The notes below the pieces were generated by a model. It had not been told where the DNA came from. It made no database searches and was given only the letters and a program-made list of their open reading frames with translations. The position numbers and the translations under genes are program-made. From Vibrio celticus (GTDB lineage Bacteria; Pseudomonadota; Gammaproteobacteria; Enterobacterales; Vibrionaceae): a stretch of 64,000 nt of DNA. Positions 32,709 through 41,619 of this stretch are shown here, in pieces; position 1 is the stretch's first letter, and each line of letters starts with the position of its first letter. The DNA lies in contig NZ_AP025463.1 in NCBI RefSeq assembly GCF_024347335.1, forward strand, positions 744,001 through 808,000, given 5' to 3'.

Positions 32709-33749
32709 CTATTGCGACTTGGCCGCTTGTTGTAATTCAACAAGTGCATTGGCAAGTTCTGGTGATGGGTTCGAATTCAACAACGGCAAAAATACCATTC
32801 TTAGTGTCGGAATCATCACTAAATCTGCAAATAATTGATTGAACAGGTTCTGGTTGCCTGTTTGTGCGAGGCGTAGCAAGAATTGCTCAGCAATCGCTGG
32901 ATCTTGCAGTGCGTGCCAGCTGCGACCAGCCAAACCAATCAATACTTCTTGGTGACTTAAGCGCGGGCTCGCCAGTACTTGGTTAATTACGGAGTTCGTT
33001 GTGCTTTGCTCTGCGCCAGAAAGGGCACGTACCAGTGCCGACAGTAAGAACAGATCCGGCTCTTGGCTGTTAATCTCATTCTCTGCCATCTCTTGTAAGC
33101 GTTGAGCCAGCTTGTCATTGATTTGCGTGTGCTCAAGCGCCCCTAGTGTTGCGTATAGAGGTTCTGATGGCAGTTTATTCAATGCCTTGCGAATCGTGAC
33201 ACCATTTTGTTGGCTGCCTAAACGAGCACACATATCAGTGATGCCTTGTAGGCCAACGGTTTTCCAGTTGTCCCAGCCTAGATCGCCAGTGAAGTAGTGT
33301 TGAGCGTGTTCGTAGTATTGGCTCGTTGCAAGGTCTAAACCTGCTCTTACTTGGCTATGGAACACGGCCATTTTGTCTTCTGAAGGCTTGAAGGTATATG
33401 GGTTGTTTGACAGCTTTTGTTGTTGCTCTTCGCTGATCTCACCGTTCAAACGTGTGCCCATCGCTTCGATAACAAACTTAAGGAAATTGCCGACATCACC
33501 TTGATGTAATAGGCCTCTTTCGTCCAGTTTGAATTTTAGGAACCAGATCCACGGTTGCTTGTGTTCGTTCCAGTAACTAATCGCTAAGTGAGCTTGTTTC
33601 TGAAGTGGAAATGGGTACGGCTGCTTCCCTTGCTCAACATCAGAGAATAAGGTGTTGTCGATCTTCTGAATACGACGACCTAGGTCGTAGATATCGTATT
33701 GGCAACCGCTATTCTTTAGTAACTGAGTGAGCGTGTGAATCGTTTCCAT
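32709..33749 (-). CDS. DUF3549 protein
   Basis: A 346-residue soluble protein. It opens METIHTLTQLLKNSGCQYDIYDLGRRI and contains YPFPLQKQAHLAISYW and GDVGNFLKFVIEAMG, matching the DUF3549 family of gammaproteobacteria. The C-terminal half is built of helical repeats. No catalytic motif is evident. It is divergent from yqcC-truC across 87 bases and probably shares a transcript with the DUF3301 gene. Confidence 0.78.
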   Translation of the reverse strand: METIHTLTQLLKNSGCQYDIYDLGRRIQKIDNTLFSDVEQGKQPYPFPLQKQAHLAISYWNEHKQPWIWFLKFKLDERGLLHQGDVGNFLKFVIEAMGTRLNGEISEEQQQKLSNNPYTFKPSEDKMAVFHSQVRAGLDLATSQYYEHAQHYFTGDLGWDNWKTVGLQGITDMCARLGSQQNGVTIRKALNKLPSEPLYATLGALEHTQINDKLAQRLQEMAENEINSQEPDLFLLSALVRALSGAEQSTTNSVINQVLASPRLSHQEVLIGLAGRSWHALQDPAIAEQFLLRLAQTGNQNLFNQLFADLVMIPTLRMVFLPLLNSNPSPELANALVELQQAAKSQ

Positions 33750-33836
33750 AGTAATAAAGCTCCTAACTTTCTTTCCTAAATAGATGGTACTCTATGCCCC
33801 AATTTCAAGGTCACTAGATAAATAACTTGGTGAAAA

Positions 33837-34151
33837 ATGACAGCAGCCACAAAGTTACCTCTTTTACTTCAACAATTAGAACAACAAATGCGCCAATGTT
33901 CCCTATGGAGCACGCTTCCGCCTTCGGATGAAGCTCTGGCGAGCGTTGAACCTTTTGCTATCGATTCTCTAAAGCCAGAAGAGTGGTTGCAGTGGATCTT
34001 TATTGTAAAGATCAACGCAATGATGGATGCCCAAATGAGCCTACCGAAAGGCTTTGCTATCCACCCTTATTTTGGTGAAGTGTGGAAAAATGAGGCAGAC
34101 AAAGTCGAACTGCTAGTGACAATTCAGAGCATTGATGAGGTATGTGCGTAA
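33837..34151 (+). CDS. yqcC: YqcC-family protein
   Basis: A 104-residue protein matching E. coli YqcC in length and motifs (LWSTLPPSDEALASVEPFAIDSL; EWLQWIFIVKINAMMD). It is followed directly by truC, as in E. coli (yqcC-truC). The stop codon TAA shares its last base with the ATG of truC (TAATG), so the two are translationally coupled. Function is unknown. Confidence 0.87.
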   Translation: MTAATKLPLLLQQLEQQMRQCSLWSTLPPSDEALASVEPFAIDSLKPEEWLQWIFIVKINAMMDAQMSLPKGFAIHPYFGEVWKNEADKVELLVTIQSIDEVCA

Positions 34152-34900
34152 TGTTAGAGATCATTTATCAAGATGAGTACTTTGTTGCGGTGAATAAGCC
34201 CGCTGGCATGCTAGTGCATCGTTCATGGTTGGATAAACACGAAACGCAATTTGTTATGCAGACATTGCGCGATCAAATTGGTCAGCATGTATTTCCATTA
34301 CACCGCTTAGACAGACCGACATCGGGTGTGTTGGTGTTTGCGTTGTCGAGTGAGGTTGCTTCACAGGTGATGCCAATGTTCGCTAATCATGAGATGCAAA
34401 AAACCTATCATGCGATTGTCCGTGGTTGGATAGAAGAGGGCGATACGCTCGATTATGCACTTAAGGTTGAGCTGGATAAGATCGCAGATAAGTTCGCGAA
34501 AGAAGACAAAGAAGCGCAAGAGGCAGTGACAGTCTATGAACCGCTAGCAAAAGTAGAAGTGCCATATTCAACAGGACGCTTTCCTACGAGCCGCTACTGC
34601 TTGGTTGAGATGATGCCAAAGACAGGTCGCAAACATCAGCTGCGTCGTCACATGGCTCATCTAAGACATCCGATTGTCGGTGATACTTCACATGGTGATG
34701 GTAAGCACAATCGACTGTTCCGTGATGATTTAGATTCGCATCGTTTGTTGTTGCACGCTTCTGAGCTTCGCTTTATCCATCCTTTCACAAAAGAAGAGTT
34801 GGTGATGAAGGCCAACCTTGATGAAACTTGGCTAAGGTTGTTTGAAACCTTTGAGTGGGATACTAACTTAATCGATGCTCAAACTTGCTTGTCTAAGTAA
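34151..34900 (+). CDS. truC: TruC, tRNA pseudouridine(65) synthase
   Basis: A RluA-family pseudouridine synthase that modifies U65 of tRNA-Ile1 and tRNA-Asp. The catalytic Asp lies in HRLDRPTSGVLVFAL (motif II). Further motifs are QKTYHAIVRGW and PKTGRKHQLRRHMAHLRHPIVGD. I chose ATG 34151 (MLEIIYQDEYF), which overlaps the yqcC stop and gives the E. coli-like N-terminus; an ATG nine bases upstream is also in frame. Confidence 0.93.
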   Translation: MLEIIYQDEYFVAVNKPAGMLVHRSWLDKHETQFVMQTLRDQIGQHVFPLHRLDRPTSGVLVFALSSEVASQVMPMFANHEMQKTYHAIVRGWIEEGDTLDYALKVELDKIADKFAKEDKEAQEAVTVYEPLAKVEVPYSTGRFPTSRYCLVEMMPKTGRKHQLRRHMAHLRHPIVGDTSHGDGKHNRLFRDDLDSHRLLLHASELRFIHPFTKEELVMKANLDETWLRLFETFEWDTNLIDAQTCLSK

Positions 34901-34956
34901 GTCTCGCGTGTTTAGGCAATCGCGAGTCTAAGTGAATAGAGAAAATAGAATAAAAA

Positions 34957-34990
34957 AACAAAGGGCTGATAGTGATATCAGCCCTTTTTG
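34957..34990. terminator. Bidirectional terminator between truC and yaeH
   Basis: AAAGGGCTGATA (34960-34971), GTGA loop, TATCAGCCCTTT (34976-34987) plus TT. The minus strand also ends in a T-rich run. Confidence 0.88.
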
Positions 34991-35054
34991 TATCTGTATA
35001 ACCTTAACGGCATAACTAATGTTGGTTAGTTAACAGTAATAGTTAGTCGCGGGA

Positions 35055-35438
35055 TCATTTTAGCTTTTCTAGATCAGCTTCGATCTCAGCGATCTTGCTT
35101 GATACCACTTTCTCTAGATGGCGTAAGTCGGTAAGGATCTTCTGCTTCACATCCACCTCAGCCGTTGGCGTCGGTTTGGTGATTTTGTTGAGTTCATCAA
35201 TCACAAGAGTGAGGTTGCGGTTAATTTCTGTCACTTCTTTGTATTGATTATTGCCACCGCTAACAAGCACACTTTTTACTTGTCGTGGGTACTTAAACTT
35301 AACGCTTTTCGCAAACAGTTCACCTTTCTGCTTACGAAAGTAAATCTTCAGGATATCTTTATGAGCTTCTTGGCGAAGGGAGTAACGTTCAATCTGTTTA
35401 GGTTCGTGGATACCTAAGCCAGTGAGGTTTGGATACAT
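35055..35438 (-). CDS. yaeH: YaeH-family protein (UPF0325/DUF3461)
   Basis: A 127-residue protein very similar to E. coli YaeH: ERYSLRQEAHKDILKIYFRK, GELFAKSVKFKYPRQ and HLEKVVSSKIAEIEADLEKL. It is a basic, helical protein of unknown function. As in enterics it lies near glnD and map. Confidence 0.9.
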   Translation of the reverse strand: MYPNLTGLGIHEPKQIERYSLRQEAHKDILKIYFRKQKGELFAKSVKFKYPRQVKSVLVSGGNNQYKEVTEINRNLTLVIDELNKITKPTPTAEVDVKQKILTDLRHLEKVVSSKIAEIEADLEKLK

Positions 35439-35545
35439 AAGCGACCTCTAGGTTATGAATGTAATACTTTTATGTAATTGACTTGATCAATGTAGCAGCC
35501 TAACGACGAGCTAGATAGTTGATATCTGTGAATTGATTGTAAGTT

Positions 35546-35577
35546 GTGGGCAAGATCGCTCTCTATCTTTGCCCACA
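35546..35577 (-). terminator. Possible glnD terminator
   Basis: TGTGGGCAAGAT and ATCTTTGCCCACA form a long stem with one bulged base. The following minus-strand sequence (ACTTACAATC) is only weakly T-rich, so efficiency is doubtful. Confidence 0.5.
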
Positions 35578-35656
35578 CTTATTTGGCTATTAAAGCTGTT
35601 CCTAGAGCTAAACTTGTTTCCTAGTCATAACTTACTTCTAGCACTAAATTAGCTTT

Positions 35657-38278
35657 CTAAGGTGCGAGTTCTGAAACATGCTCAGTTAACCTTTCTCTTA
35701 GTGCTTGTTCCTGTTCTTCAGACAGTCTTCCTCCCGCGTCACTGGTCAGAATAAACAAATCTTCAGCTCTCTCACCTATGGTGGTGATTTTCGCACCGTG
35801 CAAGTTAATGTCTAATTCTGCAAAGGTTGCACCGACTTGAGCCAACAACCCCGGCGTATCAAGAGCTCTTAACTCCATCAAGGTGCGTTTCTTACTCTTG
35901 GTTGGTAGGAACTCAACTAAGGTTTTTACCTTGAAATGCTGCAAGTTACGTGGCGTACGACGAGTCTTAATCTTAGTTGGGCGGCCATCAGCCAGAACAT
36001 GAGTTAGATGCTTAGCGACGGCTTTGTGTCTTGCTTCATCAATCGCTTCGCCGTGCTGGTCTAGTACGATAAAGGTATCCAAAACATGACCATCTTTGCT
36101 AACCATGACCTGCGCGTCATGAACGTTAAAGTTACGTCTGTCGAGCTCTGCAACCACGGTCGCGAACAGTGCCGCTTGGTCTCTACAGTAAACGAATACT
36201 TCTGTACCACCACGTGTCGCTTTTTTGCTGATCAGTACGAGTGGTTGGCTTGGGTCTTCTAGGCGAAGTAGGTGCTCACAGTGCCAAGCGATTTGCTTGT
36301 GTGTGTGACGTAAGAAGTAGTCGGCTTTGAAGCGTTGCCATAACACTTCAATTTCACGAGCGGTGAATCCCTCTTTACGCAGCAAAGCTGACGCCATTTG
36401 TTGGTTATGACGAATACGATCTCTGACATCGACAGGGTTTTCTAATCCGCGGCGTAGTGCTCGCTGAGTAGAGTGGAATAGCTCTGCTAACAGCGTTCGT
36501 TTCCAGCTGTTCCATAGCTCAGGGTTAGTCGCACAGATATCGGCAACGGTTAAACAAACCAGTAGCTCGAGTGATTCTTCATCACGCACTTTTTTGGCGA
36601 ATTCGGTGATCACATCTGGGTCGTAGATATCACGACGTTGAGCCGTTACTGACATCAATAGGTGATTTTGTACTAACCACGCCACTTGTTTGGCTTCTGG
36701 CTTTGAGAGCCCATGTTCAATACAGAAAGAGTAAGCCTCAACCGCACCTATCTCAGAGTGGTCTCCGCCGCGGCCTTTGCCGATGTCATGGAAGATAGCG
36801 GCAAGGATCAGCAACTCTTTCTTCTGTACTCGAGGATAGACTTCACAGCAGATAGGGTGCTTATCGTGGTTTTCGATTTGACCAAAGCGGTTGATGTGCT
36901 TGAGCAGGCGGATACTGTGCTCATCCACGGTGTAAACATGGAATAGGTCAAACTGCATCTGACCAACGATCTGGCTCCACTGCGGTAAGTACGCAGAGAG
37001 CACGCCCAATTTGTGCATTAAGCTAAAGGCTTTGTGCAGGGCATTAGGGTGGCGAACTAGATCCATGAACTTGTCACGAGCTTCAGGAATGGTATGCAGG
37101 AATCGGTTCAATCGACGACGCGCCGTTCGCAGTTGTCGCAATGTTGGTGGGCTTACCCCTTCGATAGTCGAGTCATTAGCGATATGGATAAACATATCGA
37201 GAATCGTTTCTGGTCTAGCTTGGAATAGAGCTGGCTTGCGCGCTTCGATCAGTGAGCCACGGCGCTGGAAGTCGTTGTCGAGAATCTCAGCGTCTTGAGT
37301 CTGGCCACCATTGATGATTGCTTGATCGAACAGTTTAAGCAGCATCTTATTCAGTTCAGCAACACGACGAAGGGTTCGGTAGAACTCTTTCATCATCATC
37401 TCAACACCACGGTTGCCTTCGCCCGTATAACCCAGATGTTCAGCAACTTGAGCTTGATGGGCAAAGGTGAGGCGGTTGTCGTAACGGCGCAGTTCAATGT
37501 GCAGTGCAAAACGAACTCGCCATAAGAAATCTTGGCACTCAACTAACTCACGATACTCAGCATCGGTTAGAAAACCGTACTTGCTCATCTCTAACAAAGA
37601 GGTCGCACCGAAGTGGCGACGCGCTACCCAGCTCAGGGTATGGATGTCTCTGAGTCCACCTGGAGTCGATTTAATGTCCGGCTCTAGATTGTAAGTGGTG
37701 TCGTGGTAGCGAGCATGACGTTCTCTTTGTTCTTGAATCTTAGCCTTGTAGAAGGTTTCACTTGGCCAAAATGAATCGGAATGAATTTTCAGCTTTAGTT
37801 CTTGAAAAGTGTCTTCACTACCACACAGCAATCGAGACTCTTGCAGGTTGGTTGCAACGGTTAAATCATCAATACCGATATCAAGACATTCGGCAATGGT
37901 ACGTACCGCGTGACCAACTTCGAGTCTCAAATCCCAGAGTAGGGTGATGAACTGGCTGACTTTTTCGCCAAGTGCTGGTGGCAATGTTTTTTGCGAGACG
38001 ATAAGGATATCAATGTCGGACAAGGGGTGGAGTTCACCACGGCCATAACCGCCTACAGCGACGAGTGAAATATGAGGCAGTTTATTGAATCCGAAATACT
38101 CCCATAAACGATTGAGAAGTAAATCCATGTATTCGGAGCGTAGCAACACTAAGTCGGTAACTGGATGATGATTCAGGAATTCATTTTTTTGATACTGCGT
38201 GAAGATCTCGAGCTGATTTTTTAATTCGCAGATTTCAATTTGTTCGTCATTGAACGTAAGAGGGCATTGATAAGGCAT
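35657..38278 (-). CDS. glnD: GlnD, bifunctional uridylyltransferase/uridylyl-removing enzyme
   Basis: The primary nitrogen sensor: it adds UMP to PII (GlnB) when glutamine is low and removes it when high. The 873 residues show the nucleotidyltransferase motif GGYGRGELHPLSDIDIL (75-91), an HD hydrolase domain with AIFHDIGKGRGGDHSEIG near the middle, and two C-terminal ACT domains. These start near TEVFVYCRDQAALFATVVAELD and RTLMELRALDTPGLLAQVGATFAEL and bind glutamine. It lies downstream of map on the same strand. Its substrate glnB is at 61264 in this window. Confidence 0.97.
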   Translation of the reverse strand: MPYQCPLTFNDEQIEICELKNQLEIFTQYQKNEFLNHHPVTDLVLLRSEYMDLLLNRLWEYFGFNKLPHISLVAVGGYGRGELHPLSDIDILIVSQKTLPPALGEKVSQFITLLWDLRLEVGHAVRTIAECLDIGIDDLTVATNLQESRLLCGSEDTFQELKLKIHSDSFWPSETFYKAKIQEQRERHARYHDTTYNLEPDIKSTPGGLRDIHTLSWVARRHFGATSLLEMSKYGFLTDAEYRELVECQDFLWRVRFALHIELRRYDNRLTFAHQAQVAEHLGYTGEGNRGVEMMMKEFYRTLRRVAELNKMLLKLFDQAIINGGQTQDAEILDNDFQRRGSLIEARKPALFQARPETILDMFIHIANDSTIEGVSPPTLRQLRTARRRLNRFLHTIPEARDKFMDLVRHPNALHKAFSLMHKLGVLSAYLPQWSQIVGQMQFDLFHVYTVDEHSIRLLKHINRFGQIENHDKHPICCEVYPRVQKKELLILAAIFHDIGKGRGGDHSEIGAVEAYSFCIEHGLSKPEAKQVAWLVQNHLLMSVTAQRRDIYDPDVITEFAKKVRDEESLELLVCLTVADICATNPELWNSWKRTLLAELFHSTQRALRRGLENPVDVRDRIRHNQQMASALLRKEGFTAREIEVLWQRFKADYFLRHTHKQIAWHCEHLLRLEDPSQPLVLISKKATRGGTEVFVYCRDQAALFATVVAELDRRNFNVHDAQVMVSKDGHVLDTFIVLDQHGEAIDEARHKAVAKHLTHVLADGRPTKIKTRRTPRNLQHFKVKTLVEFLPTKSKKRTLMELRALDTPGLLAQVGATFAELDINLHGAKITTIGERAEDLFILTSDAGGRLSEEQEQALRERLTEHVSELAP

Positions 38279-38355
38279 AGTCTGCTATCCGTGCAAGCAA
38301 ATGAGAATAGTAAACAATTTAACAGAAGCTGATGGAAAATCGAAATTGAGTGGAT

Positions 38356-38388
38356 AAAAAATATCCTCGACAATGCGAGGATATTTTT
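38356..38388 (-). terminator. map terminator
   Basis: A 13-bp perfect stem: AAAAATATCCTCG (38357-38369 with flank) and CGAGGATATTTTT (38376-38388), with a 6-base loop. On the minus strand the stem ends in T, placed between map and glnD. Confidence 0.75.
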
Positions 38389-38416
38389 AAAAGGCTGATG
38401 CGTTCAGTTCGGTGAA

Positions 38417-39295
38417 CTAAGCGTTCTTCATGATACGTGGGATTGTATCATCGCTGCGCAGTGTTAGTACTTCACAACCAGTATCAGTTACAACCAGAGT
38501 GTGCTCCCATTGAGCCGAGTTCTTGCTGTCTGCTGTGTATACTGTCCAGCTATCTTCGTCATCAAGACGACAGCCAAACTTACCCGCGTTGATCATTGGC
38601 TCGATAGTGAAACACATGCCTGCTTTTAGCACGGTGCGATCGCTGTTCTTGTAGTGAACCACTTGTGGATCTTCGTGGAATTCAGAACCAATGCCGTGAC
38701 CACAGTAATCTTTAACAATAGAGAACTTAGCACGTGGGTTGTTCTTGTTGTTTGTTTTGATGTACTTCTCGATAGCTGTACCGATTTGGCCAAGTTGAAC
38801 ACCTGGCTTAACTTGGCGCATGCCTTCGTAAAGCGCTTCTTGAGCAACCATGCACAGACGCTTATTTGCTGGTGAAACCTCACCCACTAGGAACATCTTA
38901 GAGGTATCACCGTGGTAACCTTGTGGACGAACGCTTAGATCTGCGTTTTCGTCATCAGGGATGATTACCGTGATATCAACGTTAAGAATGTCGCCATCTT
39001 TTAATACAGCCGGTTTGAATTGACCTGTGCTGCCAGTCTCATCTTGTGATGCTGGAATACCGTGGCACACAATGTGGTTGATAGAGGTACAGATTGACTT
39101 AGGGAAACCGTGATAATCAAGTGGTGCTGAGTATGCGCCTCTTTCCGTAGCGTACTCATGACAGATTTGGTTTAGCTCTTCTGTCGTTGTACCTACTTGG
39201 ATGTGAGGTTCAATCATCTCTAGAATCTCCGACGCCAGCTTGCCGGCGACGCGCATTTTTTCAATTTCTTCAGCAGTTTTAATTTTTACAGCCAT
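38417..39295 (-). CDS. map: Map, type I methionine aminopeptidase
   Basis: Removes the N-terminal methionine from new proteins. The metal ligands are visible: DGDILNVDITV (Asp), YHGDTSKMF (Asp), YCGHGIGSEFHEDPQ (His), CFTIEPMINAG (Glu) and QWEHTLVVTD (Glu). At 292 residues it is longer than the 264 of E. coli because of three inserted segments, around SQDETGSTGQFK, PDDENADLSVRPQ and KTNNKNNPRA. I chose ATG 39295 (MAVKIKTAEEIEKMRV), the family start; the open frame runs on upstream without support. It is divergent from rpsB, as in E. coli. Confidence 0.95.
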   Translation of the reverse strand: MAVKIKTAEEIEKMRVAGKLASEILEMIEPHIQVGTTTEELNQICHEYATERGAYSAPLDYHGFPKSICTSINHIVCHGIPASQDETGSTGQFKPAVLKDGDILNVDITVIIPDDENADLSVRPQGYHGDTSKMFLVGEVSPANKRLCMVAQEALYEGMRQVKPGVQLGQIGTAIEKYIKTNNKNNPRAKFSIVKDYCGHGIGSEFHEDPQVVHYKNSDRTVLKAGMCFTIEPMINAGKFGCRLDDEDSWTVYTADSKNSAQWEHTLVVTDTGCEVLTLRSDDTIPRIMKNA

Positions 39296-39520
39296 TGCAT
39301 ATCTCTTAATTTGGTAGCACCTAAGTGTGCATATTGGGGCTATTCTATCAGTGCAGCATTTTAGCGCAACATTCCCATATCCATACAATGCTGGTGGATA
39401 CTACTCAACCTGAGTGGTTTACGTCCGGTCTATTGAGATAGAAGTGAATGAATAGCGACACTATTTATAGGTAAATTTCGCCGATAGGGATCAGTATAGC
39501 AGTCGCCATTTTTAGATTTT
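39296..39520. other. Gap between map and the rpsB promoter
   Basis: No gene or clear control element was recognised. The map promoter must lie here. Confidence 0.4.
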
Positions 39521-39546
39521 TTTTCTAGCCATAGATAGACAAAATA

Positions 39547-39555
39547 TGGTATAAA
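39547..39555 (+). promoter_or_regulatory. Extended -10 of rpsB promoter
   Basis: TGGTATAAA (TG plus TATAAA) is followed by a GC-rich discriminator GCGCGCC, the pattern of promoters under stringent (ppGpp) control. The -35 region is weak. Confidence 0.6.
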
Positions 39556-39624
39556 GCGCGCCGGACATCAGGACTGTTTTCTCCAATAGGCGAAACAAGC
39601 TTTGTGTCCACTAACTTATTTCTT

Positions 39625-39753
39625 TAAATCACACACATTCCGACACATGTTCCGGGGTGCCTCAACAACACAGATAACGGCTGAAAAGTGGTTAGTTGTT
39701 AGGGGTCGGATTCATGGGGGATGTGGAGGCCTAACCCCATAGAGGATTTTAAA
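39625..39753 (+). promoter_or_regulatory. rpsB leader, probable S2 autoregulatory region
   Basis: The long 5' leader contains GGGGTCGG, CATGGGGGATGTGGAGG and CTAACCCC, which can fold back just before the start codon. Gammaproteobacterial rpsB leaders carry a conserved structure bound by ribosomal protein S2 to repress rpsB-tsf. I assign it by position and the G-rich/C-rich pairing. Confidence 0.55.
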
Positions 39754-40485
39754 ATGGCAACTGTATCAATGCGCGATATGCTTAAAGCTGGTGTTCACTT
39801 CGGTCACCAAACTCGTTACTGGAACCCAAAAATGAAGCCATTCATCTTTGGTGCTCGTAACAAAGTACATATCATCAACCTAGAAAAAACTGTACCAATG
39901 TTCAACGAAGCTCTAGCTGAAATCGCTAAAGTTGGCGAGAAGAAAGGTAAAGTTCTTTTTGTTGGTACTAAGCGCGCTGCATCTGAAGCTGTTAAAGAAG
40001 CTGCTATCAACAGCAACCAGTTCTACGTTAACAACCGCTGGTTAGGCGGTATGCTAACGAACTACAAAACTGTTCGTCAGTCTATCAAGCGTCTGAAAGA
40101 ACTTGAAGCGCAAGCTCAAGATGGTACTTTCGACAAGCTTACTAAGAAAGAAGCTCTAATGCGTACTCGTGAAATGGAGAAGCTAGAGAAATCTCTTGGT
40201 GGTATCAAGAACATGGGCGGCCTTCCAGACGCTCTATTCGTAATCGATGCTGATCACGAACACATCGCAGTTAAAGAAGCAAACAACCTAGGTATCCCAG
40301 TTTACGCTGTAGTTGATACTAACTCTAACCCAGACGGCGTTGACTTCGTTATCCCAGGTAACGATGATGCAATCCGTGCAGTACAGCTTTACCTAAACGC
40401 TGCTGCAGACGCGGTTAAAGAAGGTCGCAACAAAGATGTTGCTGCTGTAGCTGCTGAAAAAGACGGTTTTGTAGAAGCTGAATAA
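39754..40485 (+). CDS. rpsB: 30S ribosomal protein S2
   Basis: 243 residues starting MATVSMRDMLKAGVHFGHQTRYWNPKM, the S2 hallmark, with NRWLGGMLTNYKTVRQSI and the coiled-coil insertion. S2 joins the small subunit late and is needed for S1 binding. AGAGGATTTTAAA precedes the ATG at 39754. Codon bias is extreme, as expected. It is first in rpsB-tsf and followed by an intercistronic terminator. Confidence 0.98.
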   Translation: MATVSMRDMLKAGVHFGHQTRYWNPKMKPFIFGARNKVHIINLEKTVPMFNEALAEIAKVGEKKGKVLFVGTKRAASEAVKEAAINSNQFYVNNRWLGGMLTNYKTVRQSIKRLKELEAQAQDGTFDKLTKKEALMRTREMEKLEKSLGGIKNMGGLPDALFVIDADHEHIAVKEANNLGIPVYAVVDTNSNPDGVDFVIPGNDDAIRAVQLYLNAAADAVKEGRNKDVAAVAAEKDGFVEAE

Positions 40486-40561
40486 TAGCGGCTCTGAGCC
40501 ATATTTAGTTCACATTAAGCGGTCATAATCGATGGCTTAACGGACTGAATACAGTCAATAT

Positions 40562-40593
40562 CAGGGGCCAATTAATTAGGCCCCTGTTTTTTA
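40562..40593 (+). terminator. rpsB-tsf intercistronic terminator
   Basis: CAGGGGCC (40562-40569) pairs with GGCCCCTG (40579-40586), followed by TTTTTT. Partial termination here would lower EF-Ts relative to S2. Confidence 0.88.
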
Positions 40594-40623
40594 TCTTTTT
40601 TAGAATTTACTGAGGAATAGAGA

Positions 40624-41469
40624 ATGGCAACTGTAACTGCAGCTCTAGTTAAAGAACTTCGTGAACGCACAGCTGCGGGCATGATGGAATGTAAAAAAGC
40701 GCTTGTTGCTGCTGAAGGCGACATCGAGCTAGCAATTGAAAACATGCGTAAATCTGGCGCAGCAAAAGCAGCTAAGAAAGCTGGTAACGTTGCTGCTGAA
40801 GGCGCAATCATCATCAAAGAAGCAAACGGCGCAGCTGCTCTTCTTGAAGTTAACTGCCAAACTGATTTCGTAGCTAAAGATGCAGGTTTCCTTGCATTCG
40901 CTAACGAAGTTGCTGAAGTTGCTCTAGCAGAACGTCTAGAAATCGCTGATCTTCAAGCTAAATTTGAAGAAGCGCGTATCGCACTAGTAACTAAAATCGG
41001 TGAAAACATCAACATCCGTCGCGTACAATTCGTTGAAGGTGTTGCACTAGCTTCTTACCGTCACGGCGAGAAAATCGGTGTTGTTGTTGCTGGTGAAGGC
41101 GAAGCTGAAACTCTTAAGCACGTTGCAATGCACGTTGCTGCATCACGTCCTGAGTTCCTAAACCCAGAAGACGTACCTGCAGACGTAGTTGAGAAAGAAA
41201 AAGCAGTTCAAGTTGAAATCGCTATGAACGAAGGCAAACCAGCTGAAATCGCAGAGAAAATGGTTGTTGGCCGTATGAAGAAATTCACGGGCGAAATCTC
41301 TCTAACTGGTCAAGCTTTCATCATGGAGCCTAAGCAAACTGTTGGCGCTATCCTTAAAGAGAAAGGCGCTTCAGTATCTAACTTCGTACGTCTAGAAGTT
41401 GGTGAAGGCATCGAGAAAGCAGCTGAAATGAGCTTTGCTGACGAAGTTGCAGCGGTACAAAAAGGTTAA
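40624..41469 (+). CDS. tsf: Elongation factor Ts
   Basis: The nucleotide-exchange factor for EF-Tu. The 281 residues start MATVTAALVKELRERTAAGMMECKKAL, and the EF-Tu-contacting TDFVAKD motif follows in LLEVNCQTDFVAKDAGF. It has an ordinary ribosome binding site (TGAGGAATAGAGA) and strong codon bias. Confidence 0.98.
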   Translation: MATVTAALVKELRERTAAGMMECKKALVAAEGDIELAIENMRKSGAAKAAKKAGNVAAEGAIIIKEANGAAALLEVNCQTDFVAKDAGFLAFANEVAEVALAERLEIADLQAKFEEARIALVTKIGENINIRRVQFVEGVALASYRHGEKIGVVVAGEGEAETLKHVAMHVAASRPEFLNPEDVPADVVEKEKAVQVEIAMNEGKPAEIAEKMVVGRMKKFTGEISLTGQAFIMEPKQTVGAILKEKGASVSNFVRLEVGEGIEKAAEMSFADEVAAVQKG

Positions 41470-41492
41470 TCCTTAGCGTATTGTTTGAAAAG

Positions 41493-41521
41493 AGACCGTG
41501 GCAAATGCTGCGGTCTTTTTA
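41493..41521 (+). terminator. tsf terminator
   Basis: AGACCG (41493-41498) pairs with CGGTCT (41511-41516) around a GCAAATGC inner stem, then TTTTT. Confidence 0.8.
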
Positions 41522-41619
41522 TGAATAGTGAATTATTTTTTAGCTGTTATGAATGCAAACTGAGCTATTCAGTTTTTATCCATGACTGTTAATCATCAAC
41601 TCTTTGGAAGGTAAACTCC

